From Oxydemutator sp963693105 (GTDB lineage: Bacteria > Pseudomonadota > Gammaproteobacteria > Poriferisulfidales > Oxydemutatoraceae), in contig OY843752.1 of the NCBI GenBank assembly GCA_963693105.1, forward strand, positions 1,364,001 through 1,428,000: a stretch of DNA of 64,000 nt. Direction: 5' to 3'. This document shows, piece after piece, positions 55,578-62,360 of the stretch. The notes beneath the pieces were generated by a model that saw only the letters and a list, made by a program, of their open reading frames with translations, had not been told where the DNA came from and ran no database searches. Position numbers and translations under genes: made by a program. Within the stretch, counting starts at the first letter, position 1. Every line of letters begins with the position of its first letter.

Positions 55578-56546
55578 ATGAGCAAAGAACATATCAGCCA
55601 CAAAAATCTTGCCAGTTTTGCGGACAGTCATGTCAACCTCAAGCGAGAAGCCGCATCCCGATACAGGGAGCAAGTTAACAATCTGAGAAAAATGCTGGAA
55701 AAACATTTGGAGGATGATTCTGATTTTCAATTAAAAAGAATGTTGTTATCAGGCAGTTTAGCAAAAGGCACCGCGTTAAGAAACCTCAACGATATTGATG
55801 TGGCGTTGTATGTAATGCAGGAAGACCCGCCTTCGGATATGCCTGAATTCATTGATTGGCTGGTTGAGACCTTATGCGATTTATATCCTAATATGGAACC
55901 ATCACAGATTACACCACAACAACACTCGGTGCGTATCTCGTTCCGTGGTAGCGGTTTGGACGTTGATATTGTCCCTATCTCATACGATGGTAATCAGGAG
56001 TGGGACGGATATCTATATTCTATTGATACAGGTGAATGGTTAATGACTAATATCTCGAAACATCTTGAGTTCATTAGGAAACGAAAAAGTGAACATCCAC
56101 AACATTTTGCACAAGTGGTTCGCTTGTTGAAGTATTGGGTTAAGGAAGTTAAAAAAAGAGATGGGAATTTTAAATTCAAGTCATTCCTGGTGGAACTTGT
56201 TTTGGCCCATCTTGCGGATAGTAACAAAATAAAATTAGATGACTATGTGGAAGCGATGGCAGAATATTTCAATTTCATTGTAACGGGTGGTTTAAATAAC
56301 ATGATCGTATTTGATGACTATTATCCAAGGAACAAGGCAAAAGATGATGGTCATCCGGTGCGTATCTTTGATCCAGTGAATTGCGAAAACAATGCATCGA
56401 AAACATATACATTGGAAAATAAGAAAATCATTGTAAATGCAGCTTCAGATGCCGGTGACGCGGTAGATGCCGCGTTGTACGCAACGACTAAAGGTGAGAC
56501 TGTTCGCTATTGGCAAAAAGTCTTTGGCCCTTCTTTCGGAGGATAA
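55578..56546 (+). CDS. CBASS CD-NTase (cyclic oligonucleotide synthase)
   Basis: A 322-aa nucleotidyltransferase that would make a cyclic nucleotide signal on phage infection. The NTase core is intact: GSLAKGT at residues 59-65, the metal-binding pair NDIDVAL (Asp72, Asp74), and a third Asp in LDVDIVPIS (Asp128/130). The C-terminal part has the OAS-like helical lobe (VVRLLKYWVKEVKK). The following HORMA and TRIP13 genes place it in a type III CBASS operon; those usually carry a CdnC- or CdnD-clade enzyme, but the clade is not assigned here. The ATG at 55578 is the first after a weak promoter-like TACAAT. Base composition is AT-rich relative to the preceding genes. Confidence 0.92.
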   Translation: MSKEHISHKNLASFADSHVNLKREAASRYREQVNNLRKMLEKHLEDDSDFQLKRMLLSGSLAKGTALRNLNDIDVALYVMQEDPPSDMPEFIDWLVETLCDLYPNMEPSQITPQQHSVRISFRGSGLDVDIVPISYDGNQEWDGYLYSIDTGEWLMTNISKHLEFIRKRKSEHPQHFAQVVRLLKYWVKEVKKRDGNFKFKSFLVELVLAHLADSNKIKLDDYVEAMAEYFNFIVTGGLNNMIVFDDYYPRNKAKDDGHPVRIFDPVNCENNASKTYTLENKKIIVNAASDAGDAVDAALYATTKGETVRYWQKVFGPSFGG

Positions 56547-56550
56547 TTTC

Positions 56551-57057
56551 ATGCAAACCAGAACATTCACGGACACGGCGACTCATGCACGGCATGTTGC
56601 ATCCAAAGTGGCTGCGGACTTGAAAAGAGTACAACGGATTTATCAAACTGGTAGCCCGTCTGATTCAGAAATTGCCTTGTACCAAGAAGAGATTGCCATC
56701 TTGCTAGACTATGGCTGCTTGGACACGGTGACGTATGGGTTCCAAAGAGAAGGCAAATGGGTTATTGCCTTAAAATACCGATCAATAAATGGGAATTTGG
56801 ATGGTGGCAATGATGATCCCGGTGGCATAAGACCTGGAGCAGATATATCAGACACCTCTTTCGCTTCTTTTTTATCGTATTCTCAAGATTGGCGTAAACT
56901 TTCGCCTGAACAACAGAGAGCACTAGAAGACAGATTGCCTATTAAAAGAGTTGGCGGGACCGAGCCCAACATTGAAAGGGGTTATTGGGGCGATGGGAAC
57001 AGGAATTATCGATCGGGCGAACTTGGCGTACAACGCTCCATGATACGGAGGACATAA
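56551..57057 (+). CDS. cap7: CBASS HORMA-domain protein Cap7
   Basis: A 168-aa HORMA protein that, in type III CBASS, senses closure-motif peptides and activates the CD-NTase. It shows the bacterial HORMA pattern: THARHVASKVAADLKRVQ (first helix), LDTVTYGFQREGKWVIALKY (core sheet), the GG-rich segment, GADISDTSFASFLSYS and the safety-belt region ending RSMIRRT. GGAGG precedes the ATG, four bases after the CD-NTase stop. Cap6 follows one base after its stop. Confidence 0.9.
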   Translation: MQTRTFTDTATHARHVASKVAADLKRVQRIYQTGSPSDSEIALYQEEIAILLDYGCLDTVTYGFQREGKWVIALKYRSINGNLDGGNDDPGGIRPGADISDTSFASFLSYSQDWRKLSPEQQRALEDRLPIKRVGGTEPNIERGYWGDGNRNYRSGELGVQRSMIRRT

Positions 57058-57058
57058 G

Positions 57059-57994
57059 GTGACTGCAGTAGCAATAGACGACGTTTTCAGCAGACGAGTC
57101 GTCTTACCGGACAGTGATGCTGATGAACGCCTTTCCCGTTTGGTTGGCATGGATGATTCAATTGAACGATTGTCCAGAGTCTTGGAAACGTTGCTGTTTC
57201 CTTCACGTTTCCAAGAGTGGCAAAAAAAGTACCACCGCCATGCATCAATTATTTTTGATTACGTTAAGAATCGGCACTCTCTGGTTATTATCGCCGGTGA
57301 TGTGGGGACCGGGAAAACCGAGTTGTCCGAAACAATAGGCAGTTATGTAGCTAGAAAAAATGACCTGGAAATAACCTTATTCCCGATGAGCTTAGCCACA
57401 CGCGGGTCCGGTCTTGTTGGGGAAATGACTCAATTAATATCATCTGCCTTCCAACATGTTAAAAGTGAATGTGAAAAAATCGCCCTGACAAAGGAGGGAG
57501 CATACAAGACGGGGATTATCCTCCTGATAGACGAAGCAGACGCATTGGCTCAATCACGGGAAGATGGACAAATGCACCACGAAGATAGAGCTGGGGTTAA
57601 CGCCCTCATTCGTGGCCTTGATACATTGAACCGCAAACAATTACCGGTAGCGGTTGTCATGTGCACAAACAGAATACAAGCAATTGATCCTGCCATAACA
57701 AGGCGTGCTACAGAAATGCTTGTTTTCGAACGCCCTGACAGAAAGAAGCGTTTGGCTCTCTTGAAACAAGCCTTTGAGGAAATAGACTTTACTCAGAAGC
57801 AAATCAACGAAGTGGTCGAGATGACAGGTGCCACAAACGGACGCGACTACGGCTTTACATTTTCCGATATCACACAAAAGCTTTTTCATAGCGTTGTAAT
57901 GTCGGCGTACCCGGACAGGCCAATTAGTCATGAACAAGTGATCTCGGTCATCAAGAAAATAGCGCCGACCCCCCCCTTCAAGAACTATGCTTGA
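57059..57994 (+). CDS. cap6: CBASS TRIP13/Pch2-like AAA ATPase Cap6
   Basis: A 311-aa AAA+ remodeller that opens HORMA-CD-NTase complexes and keeps the system off. Walker A is GDVGTGKTE (residues 80-88), Walker B ILLIDEADAL (about 154-163), sensor 1 VVMCTNR, and the arginine finger region follows in DPAITRRA. The start is GTG at 57059, with GGAGG eight bases before it. Its last eight bases overlap the effector gene. Confidence 0.92.
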   Translation: MTAVAIDDVFSRRVVLPDSDADERLSRLVGMDDSIERLSRVLETLLFPSRFQEWQKKYHRHASIIFDYVKNRHSLVIIAGDVGTGKTELSETIGSYVARKNDLEITLFPMSLATRGSGLVGEMTQLISSAFQHVKSECEKIALTKEGAYKTGIILLIDEADALAQSREDGQMHHEDRAGVNALIRGLDTLNRKQLPVAVVMCTNRIQAIDPAITRRATEMLVFERPDRKKRLALLKQAFEEIDFTQKQINEVVEMTGATNGRDYGFTFSDITQKLFHSVVMSAYPDRPISHEQVISVIKKIAPTPPFKNYA

Positions 57995-58508
57995 TTGTGT
58001 TTTAGACTTTTTTCGCCATCCGATTTTTACACTGCTCGGAGGGTTTCTTACCGTAGTCTGGCTTTCTGTCTTACTATATACAATACATCTTGTTATCAAG
58101 GGAGTTCTCCCAGTTCTGTATCGTTTGGGAATCTCCCTATCCAAAAAAAAGATAGCGATCTTTGCCGAAAGTGGTGATTTTAATAATCTAAAAAATATTT
58201 TGACTGATTCACGATTGTTCAAAGAAAAAAATATCCTGCATATTGACAAAAAAAGCCGTAGAAGAGCAGAAGCGGCATCGTTGCTGTTGCTGCATTGGAA
58301 ATCTTGCCAAGGTGATTTCGACACTATATTAAACCGCAAAAAAGATACGCAGGATTTTATTGTTTATGCGCCCACAGAGGACGGACGAATCGATGATGCA
58401 AGTATGAAGAAAATAAGCGAACACAGAAGCGTTATTGTCGTCAATTTCAGAGGCAGATTAATAAATGATGTACTGGTTTGCATGATGACTTCTCAGAGAA
58501 ATCAGTGA
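57987..58508 (+). CDS. membrane-anchored protein in CBASS effector position
   Basis: A 173-aa protein with one long or two short hydrophobic helices at residues 12-47 and a soluble domain from about residue 54. The soluble part alternates strands and helices (KKIAIFAESGDF, NILHIDKKS, DFIVYAPTEDG, SVIVVNFRGRL), as in a small Rossmann/flavodoxin or TIR-like fold. Position after cap6 and overlap with it make it the probable cyclic-nucleotide-activated effector. It matches none of the effector types I know (NucC, Cap4, patatin, TM-SAVED, Cap15 barrel) by motif. No catalytic residue is assigned. Confidence 0.7.
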   Translation: MLDCVLDFFRHPIFTLLGGFLTVVWLSVLLYTIHLVIKGVLPVLYRLGISLSKKKIAIFAESGDFNNLKNILTDSRLFKEKNILHIDKKSRRRAEAASLLLLHWKSCQGDFDTILNRKKDTQDFIVYAPTEDGRIDDASMKKISEHRSVIVVNFRGRLINDVLVCMMTSQRNQ

Positions 58509-59158
58509 AAGAACAACCAAGTCACGATGAGATTTCTGATTCACTCGAAATCGATAATCCATTACAAAGAGAGGGAATGTCAGAGGACGAAGCATTTCAT
58601 TTTAATGCTTGTTGTGTCGAATACTATCGCGCTCTTTTACTGATTAAGCAATATGATGATGAAGAAAACATGCCGGATGTTTCACCGGAAACTCAGCAGA
58701 TATATTCGTTAGAGGAAGCAAAAGCGAACTTGGTTATTAGAGAACTGAAGTCACATCTCGCCGGACGTGGTGAGAATGTGGATAAATTTGCCATTGCCCG
58801 TAATGGCGGGATAGGACAGGTTGTGGGAAACATCTACCAAACGTGTGGTGGGGAAGAACTATATCCGTATGTAGAGGATAAAGCGGTTCATCTTTTCTAT
58901 CTCTTGGTGAAAGATCATCTTTTCATAGATGGCAATAAGAGAATCGCTTCCTTTTTGTTTCTCTGGTTTCTGGACATGAACAATATATTAGTTACAGGGC
59001 GCGAGGACAGAACGATTACTTACACTACCATCTACGCACTTGCTATTTTTGTTGCTGACAGTAGCCCAAAGGACAAAGACCTCATCATCCGATTGATCCG
59101 CAGTCTCGTTATGACATACCGGAAAGCTTTGCCAGACGAGCCCGATGCTACGGCATGA
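58505..59158 (+). CDS. Doc-like Fic-fold protein following CBASS
   Basis: A 217-aa protein with the Fic/Doc core motif HLFIDGNKRIASFLF (His138 to Arg147). The Lys in GNKR, instead of Gly in GNGR, is the change found in Doc, which phosphorylates EF-Tu rather than AMPylating. The N-terminal 90 residues resemble the extension of RhuM-linked Doc proteins. The GTG at 58505 overlaps the effector stop (GTGA) with AGAG upstream; a TTG at 58478 would overlap more. It may be a CBASS accessory or a passenger from the type I locus, whose hsdR remnant continues in the same frame after its stop. Confidence 0.82.
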   Translation: MKEQPSHDEISDSLEIDNPLQREGMSEDEAFHFNACCVEYYRALLLIKQYDDEENMPDVSPETQQIYSLEEAKANLVIRELKSHLAGRGENVDKFAIARNGGIGQVVGNIYQTCGGEELYPYVEDKAVHLFYLLVKDHLFIDGNKRIASFLFLWFLDMNNILVTGREDRTITYTTIYALAIFVADSSPKDKDLIIRLIRSLVMTYRKALPDEPDATA

Positions 59159-59359
59159 AATGAGGAGTCACTGGCAATCTTTGATTTGCTTAAAAAATCA
59201 GATTTGAACGCAGTCGAAATCAAGAAAATCAAGGAAGTGGCAATCGGCTTACTGTCGAAACTGAAAGAAGAGAAACTCCAGGTTGACCAATGGCATAGCA
59301 AGGAAGCGACACGAGATGCTGTAAAGGCAACTATCCGCAACTTCCTTTATGATTGTTGA
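59159..59359 (+). pseudogene. hsdR: type I restriction HsdR C-terminal remnant
   Basis: Directly after the Doc-like stop and in the same frame, 66 codons encode ESLAIFDLLKK, then IKEVAIGLLSKLKEEKL and AVKATIRNFLYDC before TGA. This is the final helical segment of EcoEI-type HsdR subunits. No start codon and no helicase or nuclease part remain, so it is a 3' scrap left by a deletion. Confidence 0.75.
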
Positions 59360-59491
59360 AATATGAAAATCCATGATAAAACAAGCATCTAAAGATAATC
59401 TACCAGGGAAAAACACTATTTCCATCATCAAATGATGTATGGTTTGATGTCAGCAACAACTCTTTCACCAATTACAAATGGAGTATCGGAA

Positions 59492-59680
59492 ATGAGAACA
59501 ACCTTGAACATAGATGATGAACTGCTGGCCCAAGCCCAGGCCATTACCAATATCACTGAAAAACCAAAACTAATTCGGGAAGCATTACAAGCGTTGGTGG
59601 AACGTGAAAGTGCGAGACGACTCGCAAGATTAGGAGGCAGTGCGCCTGATATCAAACCCATCCCCCGACGTCGTTTCTAA
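59492..59680 (+). CDS. vapB: VapB-type antitoxin
   Basis: A 62-aa antitoxin starting MRTTLNIDDELLAQAQ, the ribbon-helix-helix pattern of the VapB/MraZ-unrelated VapB group, with a C-terminal toxin-wrapping tail rich in Arg and Pro (DIKPIPRRRF). I chose the ATG at 59492 because the RHH strand begins right there; an earlier ATG at 59432 adds an unlikely leader. VapC follows three bases after the stop. It should repress its own operon. Confidence 0.88.
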   Translation: MRTTLNIDDELLAQAQAITNITEKPKLIREALQALVERESARRLARLGGSAPDIKPIPRRRF

Positions 59681-59683
59681 CTT

Positions 59684-60058
59684 GTGGTTTTAGTTGATAC
59701 TTCAGTATGGATTGATCATCTGCATACCACTGACAAAATGATGACGCATTTGCTCAATAGTTCCCAAGTGCTTATTCATTCTTTTATTATTGGTGAAATT
59801 GCCTGCGGCAATTTTTCCAATCGGGATAAAATTCTTCCAATGCTGAAGAAATTGCCCACTCTTTTCGCTACGACTGATTCTGAAGTGCTGTATTTTATCG
59901 AGCAAAACAAGTTAATGGGCCTTGGCATCTCTTATATTGATGTCCATCTGCTGGCGGCAACCATTCTAGAACCCGAGGCGCTATTATGGACACGAGACAA
60001 GCGACTAAAGGCTGTAGCGGATGACCTGAATCTGGCTTATCAGATAAAAAAGTGCTGA
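59684..60058 (+). CDS. vapC: VapC-type PIN ribonuclease toxin
   Basis: A 124-aa PIN-domain toxin, a Mg-dependent RNase. The acidic site is intact: Asp in MVLVDTSVWIDH, Glu in IIGEIACGN, Asp in SYIDVHLLAA and Asp in WTRDKRLKAVA. The start is GTG. The pair interrupts the type I restriction remnants, between the hsdR scrap and the hsdM deletion fusion. Confidence 0.9.
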   Translation: MVLVDTSVWIDHLHTTDKMMTHLLNSSQVLIHSFIIGEIACGNFSNRDKILPMLKKLPTLFATTDSEVLYFIEQNKLMGLGISYIDVHLLAATILEPEALLWTRDKRLKAVADDLNLAYQIKKC

Positions 60059-60065
60059 ACTGAGT

Positions 60066-60317
60066 ATGACTCAGTTAGAACACATCGAAGCCATTGAAAA
60101 ACGCCTCTGGAAAGCGGCGGATACGTTGCGCGCCAACTCCAGCTACGCCAGCAACGAATACTTCCTGTATGTCGGCGTTGCCCTGGAAGAGGAAGACGAG
60201 GATTTTGATTTTGAAGAGACCTTGCGCGAGATTCACCTGGAACTGGAAGACCTTAACGCCGAAGCGATTACGCTGGCGGCGGTTATCAAGAAAAATTTTA
60301 AGGGGTTGGGAGTGTGA
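60066..60317 (+). pseudogene. hsdM: hsdM internal-deletion remnant (83 codons, open frame)
   Basis: The first 35 or so residues (MTQLEHIEAIEKRLWKAADT, then ANSSYASNEYF) match the N-terminus of type I methyltransferase HsdM. They run straight into YVGVALEEEDEDFDFEETL and the rest of a typical HsdM C-terminus. The whole catalytic centre, including NPPF, is missing, so the frame is an in-frame fusion of the two ends. It overlaps the fic start by GTGA. A residual role is possible since the frame is intact, but methylation is not. Confidence 0.8.
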
Positions 60318-61306
60318 GCGAAAAGCCGTCTTACACCATCACGCCGGACATCCTCGCTCTCATCGAGCAAATCGGTGAAGCCATTGGCCGTGCGGAGGCG
60401 GCGAGCCCATCGCAGGATTTGCGCCTGCGGCGCATCAACCGCATTCGCACGATTCACGGCACGCTGGCCATCGAGGGCAACACCCTCAGCGAGGAACAAA
60501 TTTCCACCATCCTTGACGGCAAACTCGTTATCGCTCCACCAAAGGATATTCAAGAAGCCCGCAACGCCATCCGCGCCTACGAACAATACCCGCAGTGGAA
60601 CCCTACCAGCGAAACCGACTTGCTGAATGCTCACAACATGCTGATGGCTGGCTTGCTGGATGCTCCCGGACACTACCGTCACGGCAAAGTGCTCGTGATG
60701 GGCGGGGGTGAAATTCACCACATCGGTCCACCCGCCGAGCGTGTGCCACACCTGGTGACCAACCTATTGGCATGGTTGGACGACACCGACCTGCCCTCGC
60801 TGGTCGCCAGTTCGATTTTCCATTATGAATTTGAGTTCATCCATCCCTTCGATGACGGCAACGGGCGGATGGGGCGACTCTGGCAGACATTGATTCTGAC
60901 CCGCTGGAAAGCCCTGTTCGCCAACATCCCGGTGGAGAACATGATTCACGCCCGCCAGAGCGACTATTACCAAGCCATACGGCAGAGTTCGGCGGAGGGT
61001 GCGTGCACGCCGTTCATCCACTTCATGCTGGAGATTATTCTGGAAATCGCCAAACTCACCGGGGCGACCGACCAAGCAGGCGACCAAGTAACCGACCAAG
61101 TAGCAAGGTTACTCGCCGCCCTCAAAGAAAGCCCCAAAACCGCCGCCGCGCTGATGGCGGAACTGGGCTTGTCGCACCGCCCGACCTTCCGCAAAAACTA
61201 CCTTCGCCCGGCGATGGATGCGGGGCTGGTTGAGATGACCCGCCCGGAATCGCCTACGGCTAAGAATCAGAAGTATCGACTTGTCGTGGATGGGTGGAAG
61301 ACATGA
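60314..61306 (+). CDS. fic: Fic family AMP-transferase
   Basis: A 330-aa class II Fic enzyme. The catalytic motif HPFDDGNGRMGR (residues 177-188) is canonical. The inhibitory helix TLAIEGN lies at residues 50-56 with the Glu that blocks ATP binding. A C-terminal winged-helix domain follows (TAAALMAELGLSHRPTFRKN). Such fic genes are common inside type I restriction operons between hsdM and hsdS, which is exactly the position of the two flanking remnants here. The start is GTG, overlapping the preceding stop. Confidence 0.93.
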   Translation: MSEKPSYTITPDILALIEQIGEAIGRAEAASPSQDLRLRRINRIRTIHGTLAIEGNTLSEEQISTILDGKLVIAPPKDIQEARNAIRAYEQYPQWNPTSETDLLNAHNMLMAGLLDAPGHYRHGKVLVMGGGEIHHIGPPAERVPHLVTNLLAWLDDTDLPSLVASSIFHYEFEFIHPFDDGNGRMGRLWQTLILTRWKALFANIPVENMIHARQSDYYQAIRQSSAEGACTPFIHFMLEIILEIAKLTGATDQAGDQVTDQVARLLAALKESPKTAAALMAELGLSHRPTFRKNYLRPAMDAGLVEMTRPESPTAKNQKYRLVVDGWKT

Positions 61307-61402
61307 CCGGGTAGTGTGCGGGATTTCAAGGATTTCGTGACTTTGCAGAGAGGCTTCGATCTCACAAAATCACAAATGCAAGAAGGAGATGTTCCAGTGA
61401 TG
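61303..61402 (+). pseudogene. hsdS: hsdS N-terminal remnant
   Basis: An ATG overlapping the fic stop opens MTG then TAG. In the neighbouring frame the DNA encodes DFKDFVTLQRGFDL and SQMQEGDVPV, the opening of HsdS specificity subunits (first target-recognition domain). Similarity ends at about 61400, where the pterin dehydratase gene ends from the other side. It is a short, frameshifted scrap. Confidence 0.72.
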
Positions 61403-61789
61403 TCACTCGTCATACTTGATATAAGCAAACCGCTGGTCTGAAGGCGTGCCTTCCAGCGCCCCGCCCTCTTTGCCGGGCTGCCACTGAATCACTTCCTCGA
61501 TTTTTCTCGCCAACTCGAAGTCCTTGTTCGTCACGCCCTTCGCCGCGTGGTTCATCAACTTGACGATGACAAACGCATACGAGGCGGTCAAATCCGGGTG
61601 ATGAAAGGCGGCTTCCGCCAGATGCCCCACCGTGTTGATGACCATCAACGTGCCTTTCCAGCCCTGCGTGCGGTATTTGCGCCGTATCCAGCCGTCCTCG
61701 TAATACCAGCGCGGCAGTTCTTCCTCAAGCCGCTGCTTGATTTGATCCTCTGAATAGGTTTCTTCGGCTTTTATTTCTCTCCAACCCAT
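61403..61789 (-). CDS. 4a-hydroxytetrahydrobiopterin dehydratase family protein
   Basis: A 128-aa protein with the pterin carbinolamine dehydratase core AEAAFHHPDLTASYAFVIVK followed by LMNHAAKGVTNKDFELA, including the His-His-Pro active-site block. Enzymes of this family recycle pterin cofactors or assist molybdopterin chemistry. The ATG at 61789 has GGAGG upstream. It lies alone among defence-gene remnants, with no phenylalanine hydroxylase nearby, and its 3' end abuts the hsdS scrap. Confidence 0.9.
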   Translation of the reverse strand: MGWREIKAEETYSEDQIKQRLEEELPRWYYEDGWIRRKYRTQGWKGTLMVINTVGHLAEAAFHHPDLTASYAFVIVKLMNHAAKGVTNKDFELARKIEEVIQWQPGKEGGALEGTPSDQRFAYIKYDE

Positions 61790-61935
61790 GGGTGCCTCCT
61801 TGTGGTTTGTGCTTTTGGCGGTAACTGCCAATCAAAACAGAATACCGGATTCTGCTGTTCGTGCAAGCATCAGCATAGACAGCACAGAGACTGTACAAAG
61901 AGATGTGATAGCATTTGCTAAACAAGGATAAAAAC

Positions 61936-62322
61936 ATGATTAGCTTTCCTTACATTGGCATAATCGAGAACGCCCCTACCCCCCTCATCATAATATTCGG
62001 CATGGCCCATGCGGCGATGGGATGGGTCATTTACGTGTACGCAAAAGATTTGTACTGCTGTGTAGGCAAATGGATGATAAAAAAAGAGTTTACATCTAAT
62101 AAAATGAAAAGGCTGTGGAACCGGGAGATAGGAGAGCATCATTTGTCTAGCACGATACGGGAAGTATCTGAGACTATCTACGGCTCAGAGAAACACGAGC
62201 ACATAAGTGAGGTAGCGCGATTATCATATACCGCACACATCGGGAGAGCCATAATATTTTTGGGGTGCTGGGCAATAATCTCCAGCATTAAATATTTCTA
62301 TATGCACTTCCCGCTACTGTGA
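61936..62322 (+). CDS. two-helix membrane protein, function unknown
   Basis: A 128-aa protein with hydrophobic segments at about residues 15-40 (TPLIIIFGMAHAAMGWVIYV) and 103-123 (IIFLGCWAIISSIKYFY), and a basic, helical middle. AAGGA precedes the ATG. No family is recognised. It is AT-rich like the rest of the island and converges on the restriction gene. Confidence 0.6.
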   Translation: MISFPYIGIIENAPTPLIIIFGMAHAAMGWVIYVYAKDLYCCVGKWMIKKEFTSNKMKRLWNREIGEHHLSSTIREVSETIYGSEKHEHISEVARLSYTAHIGRAIIFLGCWAIISSIKYFYMHFPLL

Positions 62323-62360
62323 AATACAGTAGTAAGCGCTTCTGAGGCTCACTGCCTACA

